A stretch of DNA of 64,000 nt from Paenibacillus aceris. Its GTDB lineage: Bacteria > Bacillota > Bacilli > Paenibacillales > NBRC-103111. A program made the position numbers and the translations under genes. Shown in pieces: positions 8,611 through 17,274 of this stretch (positions are counted from its first letter, which is position 1; the number at the start of each line of letters is the position of its first letter). Location of the stretch: NCBI RefSeq assembly GCF_017874035.1, contig NZ_JAGGKV010000015.1, positions 62,001 through 126,000 on the forward strand, read 5' to 3'. The notes beneath the pieces are model-generated. The model had not been told where the DNA came from, ran no database searches, and saw nothing but the letters and a program-made list of their open reading frames with translations.

Positions 8611-9948
8611 ATGGCACGCTTTTTAATCGCAGTTTGGCCATCTGATGGACACGTAAATCCTACAATCCCCTTGGCAAAGAAACTGGTTGAACGAGGACAT
8701 GATGTCATTTGGTACTGCAGTTCGCTCTTTAAGGAGAAAATTCAGTCTACAGGTGTCACTTTTGTCCCTTTTACCAATCTCAAAAATTTTAGTGGTTCCA
8801 CATTGAATGAACATTTCCCTAAGTATATGGAGTTAAAGGGGCTCAAACAGTTCAAATGGGGAGTCCGCAACATTATTGGCGGTACAATGGAGGGGTTCGA
8901 TAAGGACCTAAACGATATTCGCAAGACTTTCAAGCCTGACGTGCTTGTTATCTGCCCTACGTTCACCGGTATCATTCCGCTTCGAAGACGCGGGGATCAA
9001 ATAAAGACAGTTTGTCTCGGTATGCTGCCGTTGTCGGTTACCAGCAAGGATATAGCGCCGTTCGGACTCGGCATCAAACCTGTCAATTCTGCTTTCGGTC
9101 GTCTCAGGAACAGCATGTTGAATTTCCTTGTTCAGAAAATTGTATTTCGCCGAGAGCAGCAGCATTTTAATAATAATTTAAAGAAAATGGGGCTTCCAGT
9201 ATTGGATCGTTGGGTGTTTGACGCAGCTGTCTTTTATTCTGATGTTTACCTTCAGGGGACTTGCCCATCTTTTGAATATCCTAACCGTGATCTGCCTCCG
9301 AATGTACAATTTGTGGGTCCCTTTAACCTTACGACTCCAGTACACGATTTCCCGCTGCCATCATGGTGGGGCGATTTGCAGACCGCCAAACGTGTCGTAC
9401 TCGTTACGCAAGGAACGCTTGCGAATGAAGACTTTAATCAATTGATGATTCCGGCTATTAAAGCGCTGGCTAACAAAGATGTTCTCGTTGTAGCGACAAC
9501 CGGAAACAAACCATTAATTAATCTTCCGTTCCAATTGCCAGACAATGTGAGGGTAGAAAAATTTATTCCATATTCTCTTTTAATGCCTCATTTAGATGTA
9601 ATGGTGACCAATGCTGGATATGGCGGAGTTCATTATGCGATTCAGCACGGAGTTCCGCTTATCGTTTGGGGGAAATCCGAAGATAAAAGTGAAGTCAGTG
9701 CACGCGTCGAATGGTCCGGAATCGGTATCAGTCTTAAATTGAATCGGGTAACACCCGAGGAAGTAGGACAAGCCGTTGACCAAATATTTGCCAACCCCAG
9801 TTTTAAGCAAAGGGTTAATCAATTACAAGAAGAAATTGAAACTCTAGACGCCTACTCGCTCTCCATTCAATGTCTTGAAAACATGGCATCTTCTAATTGC
9901 TCAGATACCGCTGAAACGGCTCACGAGAAAGCTTTCATTATCGCCTGA
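8611..9948 (+). CDS. MGT-type (GT1) glycosyltransferase
   Basis: A 445-residue glycosyltransferase of the macrolide/UGT group. The N-terminus has WPSDGHVNPTIPLAKKL, whose His is at the usual acceptor-activating position. The C-terminal nucleotide-sugar site has VTNAGYGGVHYAIQHGVPLI and the acidic stretch SEDKSE. The frame is open from a TTG at 8551, but ATG 8611 is preceded by AGGAGGAG with 5-nt spacing. With dTDP-sugar genes in the same cluster it probably moves a dTDP-activated deoxysugar onto the polyketide product. Sugar and acceptor are inferred. It ends at a shared bidirectional terminator facing tetR. Confidence 0.9.
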   Translation: MARFLIAVWPSDGHVNPTIPLAKKLVERGHDVIWYCSSLFKEKIQSTGVTFVPFTNLKNFSGSTLNEHFPKYMELKGLKQFKWGVRNIIGGTMEGFDKDLNDIRKTFKPDVLVICPTFTGIIPLRRRGDQIKTVCLGMLPLSVTSKDIAPFGLGIKPVNSAFGRLRNSMLNFLVQKIVFRREQQHFNNNLKKMGLPVLDRWVFDAAVFYSDVYLQGTCPSFEYPNRDLPPNVQFVGPFNLTTPVHDFPLPSWWGDLQTAKRVVLVTQGTLANEDFNQLMIPAIKALANKDVLVVATTGNKPLINLPFQLPDNVRVEKFIPYSLLMPHLDVMVTNAGYGGVHYAIQHGVPLIVWGKSEDKSEVSARVEWSGIGISLKLNRVTPEEVGQAVDQIFANPSFKQRVNQLQEEIETLDAYSLSIQCLENMASSNCSDTAETAHEKAFIIA

Positions 9949-9958
9949 TAAAATGCAC

Positions 9959-10002
9959 AAAAAATACCGCATTACTCCGACAAGGAGTTGTGCGGTATTT
10001 TT
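9959..10002. terminator. Bidirectional intrinsic terminator between glycosyltransferase and tetR
   Basis: AAAAATACCGCA pairs with TGCGGTATTTTT, with an inner ACTCC/GGAGT stem, and A-run/T-run on the two sides. It serves both convergent genes. Confidence 0.9.
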
Positions 10003-10022
10003 CGCTTAGAAGAACATCTTGC

Positions 10023-10604
10023 TTAATGCGCTGTGTTGGATAAGCGGACATGTAGCCCGTCCAAGAACGTGTCGATAATTGTCTGCAGGCTTATGTCAAG
10101 GTCAAACGGAAGACCGAAGCCACCCTTTTGTTCAAGCGAAGCAAAGCCGTGCAGAATGCTCCGCAACGCGCGGGCCATATGAATGGCGTCCATTTCCTCT
10201 AGTTGATACACTTTCAAGACTTGGGTGACGAGATCGACAATTTCCTGGCCGACTTCTTGTACCTCCGGGTCTTGGGGTCCTGGAGCAAGGAGCGTTACCT
10301 CATAGAGTCCAGGATGCGAACGTGCGAAAGCAACATAAGCTTTTGCCATTTCGCGAATTGCATCATCACCTGAGCGGCCGATTGCGGCACGCATTAAAAC
10401 GTTAAGAAGCTGCTCCAAACCATAGACGGAGAGCAGTTTACGAATGCCCTGAAGTCCGTTGAAATGGTTGTAAAGGGATGGGGATCGAATGTCGAGCTTT
10501 TGCGCAAGCGAAGTAATCGATAATTCTTCAACCCCGCCTGTATCAACAATTTCTGTAGCCGCTTGCAAAATGACGTTCAAGTTAATACTGTTTCTTGGTG
10601 CCAT
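10023..10604 (-). CDS. TetR-family regulator with WHG-type C-terminal domain, likely cluster repressor
   Basis: A 193-residue regulator. The N-terminal helix-turn-helix is LSITSLAQKLDIRSPSLYNHFNG (about 23-45). The C-terminal half, from PGLYEVTLLAPG to HGFASLEQKGGFGLP, matches the WHG-domain TetR subgroup. ATG 10604 follows AAGGAG with 8-nt spacing. Its own promoter at 10794-10822 holds a half-degenerate copy of the inverted repeat found at the other cluster promoters, which fits autorepression and repressor control of the whole cluster. Family knowledge suggests release by a small hydrophobic ligand, perhaps the product; that is inference. Confidence 0.93.
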   Translation of the reverse strand: MAPRNSINLNVILQAATEIVDTGGVEELSITSLAQKLDIRSPSLYNHFNGLQGIRKLLSVYGLEQLLNVLMRAAIGRSGDDAIREMAKAYVAFARSHPGLYEVTLLAPGPQDPEVQEVGQEIVDLVTQVLKVYQLEEMDAIHMARALRSILHGFASLEQKGGFGLPFDLDISLQTIIDTFLDGLHVRLSNTAH

Positions 10605-10793
10605 AGTTGTTACTCCTTTGTTCTTTATGCTTGATCAAGAAGATATTTTTCTTTTTTGACAATAACAGCTTGGCAGTTCGTCTGCTTCAGGATGTAAGAC
10701 TTTCCGGTATCATAAAATTCCCCGTCCTGTTCTATCGCCCCGAATAACAGATAGCGGAAAAACAGTCGGGGAAGAAGATAGCTATTGTTTCCC

Positions 10794-10822
10794 ATTATAA
10801 CTAATGCCAAAAGTTATATCAA
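10794..10822 (-). promoter_or_regulatory. tetR promoter with operator half-site; ~180-nt leader to tetR
   Basis: TTGATA (10822-10817), 17-nt spacer, perfect TATAAT (10799-10794). The spacer reads AACTTTTGGCATTAGTT, 13 of 17 matches to the 14020 operator core with one half-site intact. The predicted start near 10787 leaves an untranslated leader of about 180 nt before tetR, in which I see no regulatory RNA. The rest of 10823-10914 holds nothing recognisable. Confidence 0.7.
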
Positions 10823-10914
10823 ATTACTTTTATTAATTTGGCTACAGCATCCAGTTTAATGCCGCAGATCATCTTATTTGAGATAATGTATTTAGTTAAT
10901 AATATTAACGAACC

Positions 10915-11985
10915 TTACACTCGTACAATCTGTTTAGGCTGATACATCTCCCGATACCATTCAATGGTCTGGCGCAGCCCGGTGCGAAACGGAGTGCCCG
11001 CCTTCCAACTCAATTCCTTGTTTATTTTGGTGGTATCGATCGCATATCGCCAATCATGCCCTGGCCGATCATTAACGAACTGAATCAGTTCGCTGTAATT
11101 GGTCAAGCCTGCTTCCCTCAGTTGTTCAGTTGCCAATTCATCCAGAATCGTGCAAATTTCCAAAGCTAAATTCAAATTGTTCCATTCGTTATCCGAGCCT
11201 ACATTATAGGTCTCGCCGTTTGTACCTCTGTGATACACTAAATCGATTGCTTCCGCATGATCTTGCACGTGGAGCCAATCCCGCACATTGCATCCGTTGC
11301 CATAAATAGGAATTGGCTTCAATTGCAGCGCAGAACGGATTATCGTTGGAATGAGTTTTTCATCGTGCTGCCGCGGACCGTAATTGTTGGAGCAATTCGT
11401 TATAACCACATTTAGGCCGTAGGTACGGTTGAAGCTTCTCACGAGCAGATCAGAACTCGCCTTGCTCGCGCTGTATGGGCTGTTCGGGGCATACTTGCTC
11501 TCTTCCGAGAACTTGCCCGTCTCTCCAAGTGCTCCATATACCTCGTCAGTTGAGATGTGATGGAAACGACATTCTTCATAACCCAGCTTCACCCTTCCAG
11601 GACCATCCATCCAGTGCGTCACTGCGGCGTTCAGCAACGTGGATGTGCCGACGATATTCGTTTGAACGAACACGCCAGGGTTCGAAATCGAATTGTCCAC
11701 ATGTGATTCAGCCGCAAAATGTATAACGCCGCGAATGTTATATTCTGCGAAAATAAAATTAACCAGCTCTTGATTCTCGATCGATCCTTGAAGGAACGTA
11801 TATTGAGGAAACTGTCCCGCTTGCTCATTAAAATCTTGCGCAGCTGCGTAAGTTAGCTTGTCTAGATTGACAATCTCGTAATCCGGATACTTTGAAAGTA
11901 TGTGCAGTATAAAGTTGGAGCCGATAAATCCAGAACCGCCAGTCACAAGAATCGGCTTACGGTTAATCGTATGGGTGGACGTCAT
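10915..11985 (-). CDS. rfbB: dTDP-glucose 4,6-dehydratase
   Basis: Converts dTDP-glucose to dTDP-4-keto-6-deoxyglucose, the branch point for dTDP-deoxysugars. The 356-residue protein has [10 protein letters not shown] for NAD binding near the N-terminus, [11 protein letters not shown], the catalytic STDEVYG (Asp-Glu pair intact) and YSASK, and [17 protein letters not shown] in the substrate region. It is a full-length extended SDR. ATG 11985 overlaps the rfbA stop (ATGA). It forms a three-gene minus-strand operon with rfbA and a second RmlB-like gene, started by the 13980 promoter. Confidence 0.95.
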   Translation of the reverse strand: MTSTHTINRKPILVTGGSGFIGSNFILHILSKYPDYEIVNLDKLTYAAAQDFNEQAGQFPQYTFLQGSIENQELVNFIFAEYNIRGVIHFAAESHVDNSISNPGVFVQTNIVGTSTLLNAAVTHWMDGPGRVKLGYEECRFHHISTDEVYGALGETGKFSEESKYAPNSPYSASKASSDLLVRSFNRTYGLNVVITNCSNNYGPRQHDEKLIPTIIRSALQLKPIPIYGNGCNVRDWLHVQDHAEAIDLVYHRGTNGETYNVGSDNEWNNLNLALEICTILDELATEQLREAGLTNYSELIQFVNDRPGHDWRYAIDTTKINKELSWKAGTPFRTGLRQTIEWYREMYQPKQIVRV

Positions 11986-12896
11986 ACCAAATGCACCGCC
12001 ATTCTGTTTGCCGCATTCATAGGCATACTTTGATTCCTTTCGGCAATATCCAACAAGTATTGACCGTATTCGTTCTTCAATCGTTTGGCAATCTTAACGA
12101 GCTGATTTTGATCAATATAGTTTAAATGAAAGGCAATTTCCTCGATACAGGCGATCTTGAATCCTTGGCGTTTCTCCAATGTCTCGATGAATTGTGAAGC
12201 TTGCATCAATGAATCGTGCGTTCCTGCGTCAAGCCAGGCTAGACCGCGACCGAGCAGCGTTATATGCAACTTGCTCTGCGCTAAATAAACAGCGTTTAAA
12301 TCTGTAATTTCCAGTTCTCCGCGCACAGACGGTTTGAGCGACTTTGCAATCCGAACAACGTCGTTATCGTAGAAATATAGCCCCGTTACCGCATAGTCCG
12401 ATTTCGGATGTTTCGGCTTCTCTTCCACAGATAATACGCGATGACTCTCATCAAATTCGACAACGCCGAAACGTGACGGATCCTTTACCCGGTAACCGAA
12501 CACGGTAGCTCCATTCTTGCGTTTAACCGTGTCCAGTAACATTGTCGTAAAACCTTGACCAAAGAATATGTTATCTCCCAGAATGAGCGCGACATCATCT
12601 TTCCCAATAAACGATTCTCCGATCAGAAATGCTTCCGCCAAACCGCCGGGATGTTCTTGCACCGCGTAGGAAATCGACAGGCCGAGGTCACTCCCATCCC
12701 CGAACAAACTTTGGTACCGTGGGGTATCTTGATGCGTACCGATAATTAGAATATCACGAATGCCAGAAAGCATCAGAACGGAAAGCGGATAATAAATCAT
12801 GGGTTTGTCGTAAATAGGCAGCAAATGCTTCGTCACTGAAATTGTGAGCGGATATAGTCGAGTCCCCTGTCCGCCGGCTAGAATAATTCCTTTCAT
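11982..12896 (-). CDS. rfbA: Glucose-1-phosphate thymidylyltransferase
   Basis: Makes dTDP-glucose from dTTP and glucose 1-phosphate, the first step of dTDP-sugar supply. The 304-residue protein has the nucleotidyltransferase signature [30 protein letters not shown] with the metal-binding Asp, [36 protein letters not shown], and [12 protein letters not shown]. Full length for the RmlA family. The ribosome binding site AGGAGGAGG overlaps the stop of the upstream gene, and its own stop overlaps the rfbB start, so the three sugar genes are tightly coupled. Confidence 0.96.
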   Translation of the reverse strand: MKGIILAGGQGTRLYPLTISVTKHLLPIYDKPMIYYPLSVLMLSGIRDILIIGTHQDTPRYQSLFGDGSDLGLSISYAVQEHPGGLAEAFLIGESFIGKDDVALILGDNIFFGQGFTTMLLDTVKRKNGATVFGYRVKDPSRFGVVEFDESHRVLSVEEKPKHPKSDYAVTGLYFYDNDVVRIAKSLKPSVRGELEITDLNAVYLAQSKLHITLLGRGLAWLDAGTHDSLMQASQFIETLEKRQGFKIACIEEIAFHLNYIDQNQLVKIAKRLKNEYGQYLLDIAERNQSMPMNAANRMAVHLV

Positions 12897-12909
12897 TCTT
12901 ATCCTCCTC

Positions 12910-13890
12910 CTATCGGATCGTAGTTACTTCTCTTTGTTCAGCCCACCAATCGGCATTACTTTGATACCACAAAGCTGTCTCGCGGATTCCCTCTTCTAGA
13001 AGGTAAGTCGGTTTCCACCCGGTATCCGTCGTCAGCTTATCAAAACTGAGCGGATATCTGTCAAAGTTACCCGGCCGATCAGGGACAGACTGGACCAATG
13101 ACCATGGACGATCTAAACATTGAAGCACCGATTGAACAATGTCCTTCGTGGTTGCCGCTTGATTCCCACCAATATTGTAGACTGAACCGGGAACCCCATT
13201 ATGAATAATGGCGTCAAGAGCAGAGCAATGGTCTGTAATATGCAACCAATCCCGCATTTGTCCACCATCGCCATATAAAGGAATCGGATTGTTTAGGAGT
13301 GCATTCGTAATCACAAGCGGCATCAATTTCTCCGGTGTCTGGTACGGACCGTAATTGTTCGAGCTCCTAGTAATAATCGTATTCATACCAAACGTCTGGT
13401 GGTAGGACTGTGTAATCAATTCTGTTGCGACTTTACTTGCTCCGTAAGGGTTGACTGGCGCAAGGCGAAACGTTTCTGCAACCTCGCTCCCTTTATGCAC
13501 CGGACCGTATACTTCAGCGGAAGATATTTGAATCACTCGATTGACACTATACTTCCGTGACATATCAAGCACCTTTTGAGTCCCGATTACATTGGCACAA
13601 ATCAGCGAACCGGGCGTCTGCAAACTTCGATCGATGTGTGTTTGGCCAGCCAAATTAACCACAACATCCACCCCAAGACCAAAAGCTTGTTCTAAAGCCT
13701 GCTCGTTCTCGATAATTCCGTCAACATAAATGTAATTCGGGTTTGTTTCAAACCGTGCGACATTCGTAGCCCGACTTCCCGTCCGGTAAGGAGAAAAATT
13801 AATGATTGTGTAGTCTGGATGCTTCTGGAACAAATGGCTGGTTAAGTTTGTCCCTATAAATCCTGAACCGCCAGTCAACAAAATACGCAT
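12910..13890 (-). CDS. RmlB-like NAD-dependent sugar-nucleotide epimerase/dehydratase with altered active site
   Basis: A 326-residue extended SDR, paralogous to the rfbB product two genes downstream: [27 protein letters not shown] and [17 protein letters not shown] follow RmlB closely. The RmlB catalytic STDEVYG is SSAEVYG here, so the Asp that protonates the 4-keto sugar is Ala while Glu and the Tyr/Lys pair remain. It may therefore be an epimerase or reductase, or a dehydratase on another sugar nucleotide, rather than a second 4,6-dehydratase. ATG 13890 follows GGAGGG. It is the first gene of the sugar operon. Confidence 0.88.
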   Translation of the reverse strand: MRILLTGGSGFIGTNLTSHLFQKHPDYTIINFSPYRTGSRATNVARFETNPNYIYVDGIIENEQALEQAFGLGVDVVVNLAGQTHIDRSLQTPGSLICANVIGTQKVLDMSRKYSVNRVIQISSAEVYGPVHKGSEVAETFRLAPVNPYGASKVATELITQSYHQTFGMNTIITRSSNNYGPYQTPEKLMPLVITNALLNNPIPLYGDGGQMRDWLHITDHCSALDAIIHNGVPGSVYNIGGNQAATTKDIVQSVLQCLDRPWSLVQSVPDRPGNFDRYPLSFDKLTTDTGWKPTYLLEEGIRETALWYQSNADWWAEQREVTTIR

Positions 13891-13951
13891 TCTTATTCCC
13901 TCCATTTTTTCATCTTTACGATAAAGTGGAACTATTTACGAACTATCTTAG

Positions 13952-13980
13952 AATTTAAACTAATATAATTAGTCTGTCAA
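13952..13980 (-). promoter_or_regulatory. Promoter of the dTDP-sugar operon with TetR-type operator
   Basis: TTGACA (13980-13975), 17-nt spacer, TAAATT (13957-13952). The spacer holds AAACTAAT-ATA-ATTAGTCT (13957-13975), matching the 14020 operator except for one base in the outer right half. Confidence 0.75.
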
Positions 13981-14014
13981 ATAATTTGTTTAACAGTTAT
14001 AAAAACTAAATTTA

Positions 14015-14044
14015 TTGACAAACTAATTGTATTAGTTTTAAGAT
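14015..14044 (+). promoter_or_regulatory. Promoter of the exporter operon with perfect TetR-type operator
   Basis: TTGACA (14015-14020), 18-nt spacer, TAAGAT (14039-14044). The perfect inverted repeat AAACTAAT-TGT-ATTAGTTT (14020-14038) fills the spacer. It lies 45 bp from the divergent sugar-operon operator, so one repressor can close both directions. Confidence 0.78.
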
Positions 14045-14104
14045 TACTGTGTGTGAATCAAAAGGAATGATATCTTTTCACTTGATTATTGGAGGTTTGT
14101 CGGA

Positions 14105-14809
14105 ATGAAACCAAGCATGCTTGCAGGGAAAATGACTAGCACTAACGAGTATAAGACCTATTTGCCAAAATCTGTGAATGTTTACCGGGTTCGATTTGCA
14201 ACGGTAGCGCTAGCTATCTCCGGTATCCTCTTTGTCCTCTATCCCGCGATTCGTCCCTTCTCTGATGAAGTATCATTATTAGGGGCAGCGGCATTTGCTT
14301 CCACGGAATGGATTATTGCGCACGTTATGGCAATGCTCGGATTCATTCTTTTAACGTTTGGAATTTTAGGACTTCACCTTTTTCTCCAAGAAGCAACTTT
14401 GGATCGCCTTGCATTCCGAGGGTTTGTTTTGAGTTGGCTGGGAACAGGCTTGACATTGCCTTTTTATGGTGCCGAGGTTTTTGGCCTGCACGCGATCGGT
14501 CAGGTAGCAATTAAGCAGCAGAACTCGGACTTAGTCAGTTTGGCCAATGTAGTCCGTTTCGGCCCTGGGTTCATTATGATACTAGTTGGGCTCCTCTTGC
14601 TTGCCATTGGATGCATCATGGCTGCAGTTGCGATATGGAAATCTCGTACCTTACCGAAATGGTCCGGTATTCCGCTTGCTTTAGGATTTCTGCTGTATAT
14701 TCCGCAATTTATGGGAACTCAGCCGATAAGAGTAGCACATGGATTGATTGTGGCTATTGGATGTCTATGGATAGCAGTGAGTTTGTGGAGGAAAAGTCGC
14801 GTCTTGTAA
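14105..14809 (+). CDS. Integral membrane protein of unknown family
   Basis: A 234-residue protein with about six to seven hydrophobic segments after a short soluble N-terminus; no family is recognised with confidence. ATG 14105 follows GGAGG by 9 nt. It is the first gene behind the perfect operator at 14020 and is followed 52 bp later by the DHA2 exporter in the same direction. Co-transcription suggests a part in export, sensing or self-protection for the cluster product, but no motif proves this. Confidence 0.8.
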   Translation: MKPSMLAGKMTSTNEYKTYLPKSVNVYRVRFATVALAISGILFVLYPAIRPFSDEVSLLGAAAFASTEWIIAHVMAMLGFILLTFGILGLHLFLQEATLDRLAFRGFVLSWLGTGLTLPFYGAEVFGLHAIGQVAIKQQNSDLVSLANVVRFGPGFIMILVGLLLLAIGCIMAAVAIWKSRTLPKWSGIPLALGFLLYIPQFMGTQPIRVAHGLIVAIGCLWIAVSLWRKSRVL

Positions 14810-14861
14810 AAGTAATGACTGAAAGAGGATTGAAACTAATGTTTAAAGCGAGGTAAATAAT

Positions 14862-16394
14862 ATGTCACTACAAAAAAAAAATAATTTGGGTATTGTGTTC
14901 GCTGGCCTTTTGTTGGGCATTCTGATGGCATCAATGGATAATACAATCGTTACGACCGCCATGGGAACGATTATCGGGGACCTTGGTGGTTTGGACAAAT
15001 TCGTTTGGGTTTCGTCTGCGTATTTGATTTCCGAAATGGCAGGTATGCCAATCTTCGGGAAGCTTTCTGATATGTACGGACGAAAGATTTTTTTTATCTT
15101 CGGTATCCTTGTCTTTATGCTCGGTTCTATACTTTGCGGAACTGCGCAAACAATGATTCAGCTAAGTATTTACCGCGCTATTCAGGGTATCAGCGGAGGT
15201 GCTATCATCCCTATCGCTTTCACGATCATGTATGATGTCGTTCCGTCGAACAGTCGTGGCAAGCTCGGGGGTTTGTTCGGTGCAGTATTCGGAATTGCCA
15301 GTATCTTTGGCCCTTTACTTGGTGCTTTCATTACGGATCACATTAACTGGCATTGGGTATTTTACATTAATCTTCCGATCGGATTCCTCGCACTTATTTT
15401 TGTTGCCTTTTTCTACAAGGAATCACATGAGCACTCCAAACAAAAAATTGATTGGTTGGGAGCATTTACTTTAGTCGGAGCTATCGTTTGCTTGATGTTC
15501 GCCTTAGAGCTCGGGGGTAGGCAGCTAGCTTGGAATTCGGCTCTGATTATCAGCTTGTTTGGTGGGTTTGCCCTAATGACCGTCTTGTTTCTCATTGCCG
15601 AGGTACGCGCCGCAGAACCAATTATTTCCTTCGACATGTTCAGGAAACGGCTGTACGCAATGAGCAACGCAACCGCGATATTCGGAGGGGCTGCCTTTGT
15701 TATCACATCGGTATATACGCCGATCTTCATTCAGGGGGTGCTTGGTGGTTCCGCCACAAATTCAGGTCTGGTTCTACTTCCCATGATGCTGGGTACCGTC
15801 GTTACTGCAACCATCGGAGGATTTTTGATGCAAAAATTTAGTTACCGTGCAATCATGATACCTGCGTCAGTTATGTTTGCAGTCGGCATCTATTTATTAA
15901 CCACACTATCATCAAGCTCCTCCCAGCTTATTGTTACGATGTACATGATAATTGTCGGCCTAGGTATCGGATTTTCGTTCTCAGTACTCGGAAACGCTTC
16001 GATTCATTCGTTCGATGCAAATCAACGCGGGTCGGCCAGTTCAACGTTAACTTTTCTCCGTTCACTTGGCATGACGATAGGCATTACCATCTTCGGTATC
16101 ATCCAAAGTCATACTTTCATGAATAAGCTTGCATCCGATGCTCACGTTAAGGACCAACTGCCACAAGGAATGGCGAATAACTCTCTTCTTGATCCAGCCA
16201 TGCGAGTGCAAATCCCTTCATCTATACTTGATAAAATCACAGAAGCTCTTTCTTCTTCCATTGTGCTTACCTTTGGTTGGGCTTTAGTTCCTGCCATACT
16301 AGCGCTTTTGACAGCAACAGCCATGAGTAATGAAAAGTTGGAGACTGACCCTGACTCTAAATCAAAAGCTGAGGCATCTGCGATTGTTCATTAA
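14862..16394 (+). CDS. MFS drug:H+ antiporter of the DHA2 (EmrB/QacA, 14-TM) family
   Basis: A 510-residue proton-driven exporter. MASMDNTIVTTAMGTI in the first helix, FGKLSDMYGRK in the loop after helix 2 (MFS motif A) and YRAIQGISGGAIIP in helix 4 identify the DHA2 family; about 14 membrane segments fit the length. The start follows a GAGGT site. It closes the operon driven by the 14015 promoter and is followed by an intrinsic terminator. Export of, and resistance to, the cluster product is the natural inference. Confidence 0.92.
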   Translation: MSLQKKNNLGIVFAGLLLGILMASMDNTIVTTAMGTIIGDLGGLDKFVWVSSAYLISEMAGMPIFGKLSDMYGRKIFFIFGILVFMLGSILCGTAQTMIQLSIYRAIQGISGGAIIPIAFTIMYDVVPSNSRGKLGGLFGAVFGIASIFGPLLGAFITDHINWHWVFYINLPIGFLALIFVAFFYKESHEHSKQKIDWLGAFTLVGAIVCLMFALELGGRQLAWNSALIISLFGGFALMTVLFLIAEVRAAEPIISFDMFRKRLYAMSNATAIFGGAAFVITSVYTPIFIQGVLGGSATNSGLVLLPMMLGTVVTATIGGFLMQKFSYRAIMIPASVMFAVGIYLLTTLSSSSSQLIVTMYMIIVGLGIGFSFSVLGNASIHSFDANQRGSASSTLTFLRSLGMTIGITIFGIIQSHTFMNKLASDAHVKDQLPQGMANNSLLDPAMRVQIPSSILDKITEALSSSIVLTFGWALVPAILALLTATAMSNEKLETDPDSKSKAEASAIVH

Positions 16395-16463
16395 TTACAC
16401 AACGCTGAAACCTGGATCGAAAACATTAAAGTAATAAGATTTTAATAGAAAATAAATAAGAAG

Positions 16464-16491
16464 AGAGCCCACAATCACCTGTGGCTCTTTT
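16464..16491 (+). terminator. Intrinsic terminator of the exporter operon
   Basis: AGAGCCCACA pairs with TGTGGCTCT (one bulge), followed by TTT and further T-rich sequence. It marks the right edge of the biosynthetic cluster. Confidence 0.75.
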
Positions 16492-16597
16492 CAATTTGTG
16501 CACAAATGCCCACTCCATTGCATATGGTGGAAGCAATGTATGATCAGTTCACTCGGAGGAGTATTGTCTCAACTTTAATTTCAAAGGAGATAATCAA

Positions 16598-16972
16598 ATG
16601 TGGAATAGCTTCCCATCATATCCCGATAACAGACAAGGGATTTCAAACATTTTACAATGTATGAATAAGTGGGTTACCATCCAATTAGAAGATGGGACTA
16701 ATTTGCAAGTTAACGTGACCTCTGCCGATTTCAGCTATGCAACAGGATTTTTAACCCACCCATCTTATAACACATTAGTTTGCAATGGGACTGTCATTCA
16801 AAATTCACAACAGGCAGAGGCTTGCAAGGGTCAATGGGTTCAACTTGTTCTTCCCAATCATATTTCGCTTTCGTTTTACTTGACTCATTATGATGATCAA
16901 ATGGTCGGGGGCAGTTTCCAATCGAGTCAACTACTCGGACTATCTAACCGTGTCACTTCAGTTCAATGTTAA
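16598..16972 (+). CDS. Hypothetical small protein with four cysteines
   Basis: A 124-residue soluble protein with no signal peptide or membrane segment; I do not recognise the family. It is rich in Ser, Asn, Gln and Val, with four Cys spread along the chain (LQCM, LVCNG, EACKG and the C-terminal VQC). ATG 16598 follows AAGGAG with 8-nt spacing, supporting expression. It stands alone between two hairpins, transcribed toward a 15-bp perfect stem-loop. Function unknown. Confidence 0.7.
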   Translation: MWNSFPSYPDNRQGISNILQCMNKWVTIQLEDGTNLQVNVTSADFSYATGFLTHPSYNTLVCNGTVIQNSQQAEACKGQWVQLVLPNHISLSFYLTHYDDQMVGGSFQSSQLLGLSNRVTSVQC

Positions 16973-16994
16973 ATAGAAGCAGGTCTCGTGAGAT

Positions 16995-17043
16995 GAACTG
17001 CACCCCAATCGTTAGAATGTGTCTTACAATTGGGGTGCAGTTC
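16995..17043 (+). terminator. 15-bp perfect stem-loop after the hypothetical gene
   Basis: GAACTGCACCCCAAT (16995-17009) pairs perfectly with 17029-17043 around a 19-nt loop. There is no T-run, so it is not a classical intrinsic terminator; it could be a 3'-end stabiliser or a protein site. Confidence 0.45.
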
Positions 17044-17147
17044 GAAGAAGTTGGGAGTGTAATTAGTGTATGTAACTAACGTTTCCCGTTAATAATGACA
17101 TAACTCTTGAAATATATACCCGATATACGTATACTTGTTAAGGTACT

Positions 17148-17153
17148 TATAAT
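17148..17153 (+). promoter_or_regulatory. -10 element of the fluoride riboswitch transcript
   Basis: TATAAT placed so that transcription would begin at the first bases of the riboswitch (about 17160). No good -35 is seen 16-18 nt upstream. Confidence 0.5.
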
Positions 17154-17157
17154 TGTA

Positions 17158-17209
17158 TAGGCGATGGAGTTCGCCATCAACCGCCTTTGTGCTAATGACT
17201 CCTATCAGT
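17158..17209 (+). ncRNA. Fluoride riboswitch (crcB motif)
   Basis: The aptamer core AGGCGATGGAGTTCGCCAT followed by CAACCGCC, GCTAATGACTCCTATCAG matches the crcB-motif fluoride aptamer: the GGCGATGG-TTCGCC stem, a variable P3 loop, and the conserved TAATGACTCCT 3' part that can pair into the terminator. Family knowledge: fluoride binding stabilises the aptamer and blocks terminator formation, turning on the downstream gene. The next gene is a CLC-type transporter, a classic partner. Confidence 0.9.
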
Positions 17210-17239
17210 TTATTTGACATGAACTGGTAGGAGTTTTTT
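17198..17239 (+). terminator. Expression-platform terminator of the fluoride riboswitch
   Basis: ACTCCTATCAG (17198-17208) pairs with CTGGTAGGAGT (17224-17234), followed by T6. The 5' arm is shared with the aptamer, the usual mutually exclusive switch. Confidence 0.88.
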
Positions 17240-17274
17240 GTTTTCTTATCTAAACTATGAAGGAGAGACAAAAG

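Noticed and set aside
10625-10810. 61-codon open frame between rfbB and tetR
   Set aside because: Its TTG start and first Met lie within the -35/-10 region of the tetR promoter, no ribosome binding site precedes it and the composition is not protein-like. It is better read as tetR leader.
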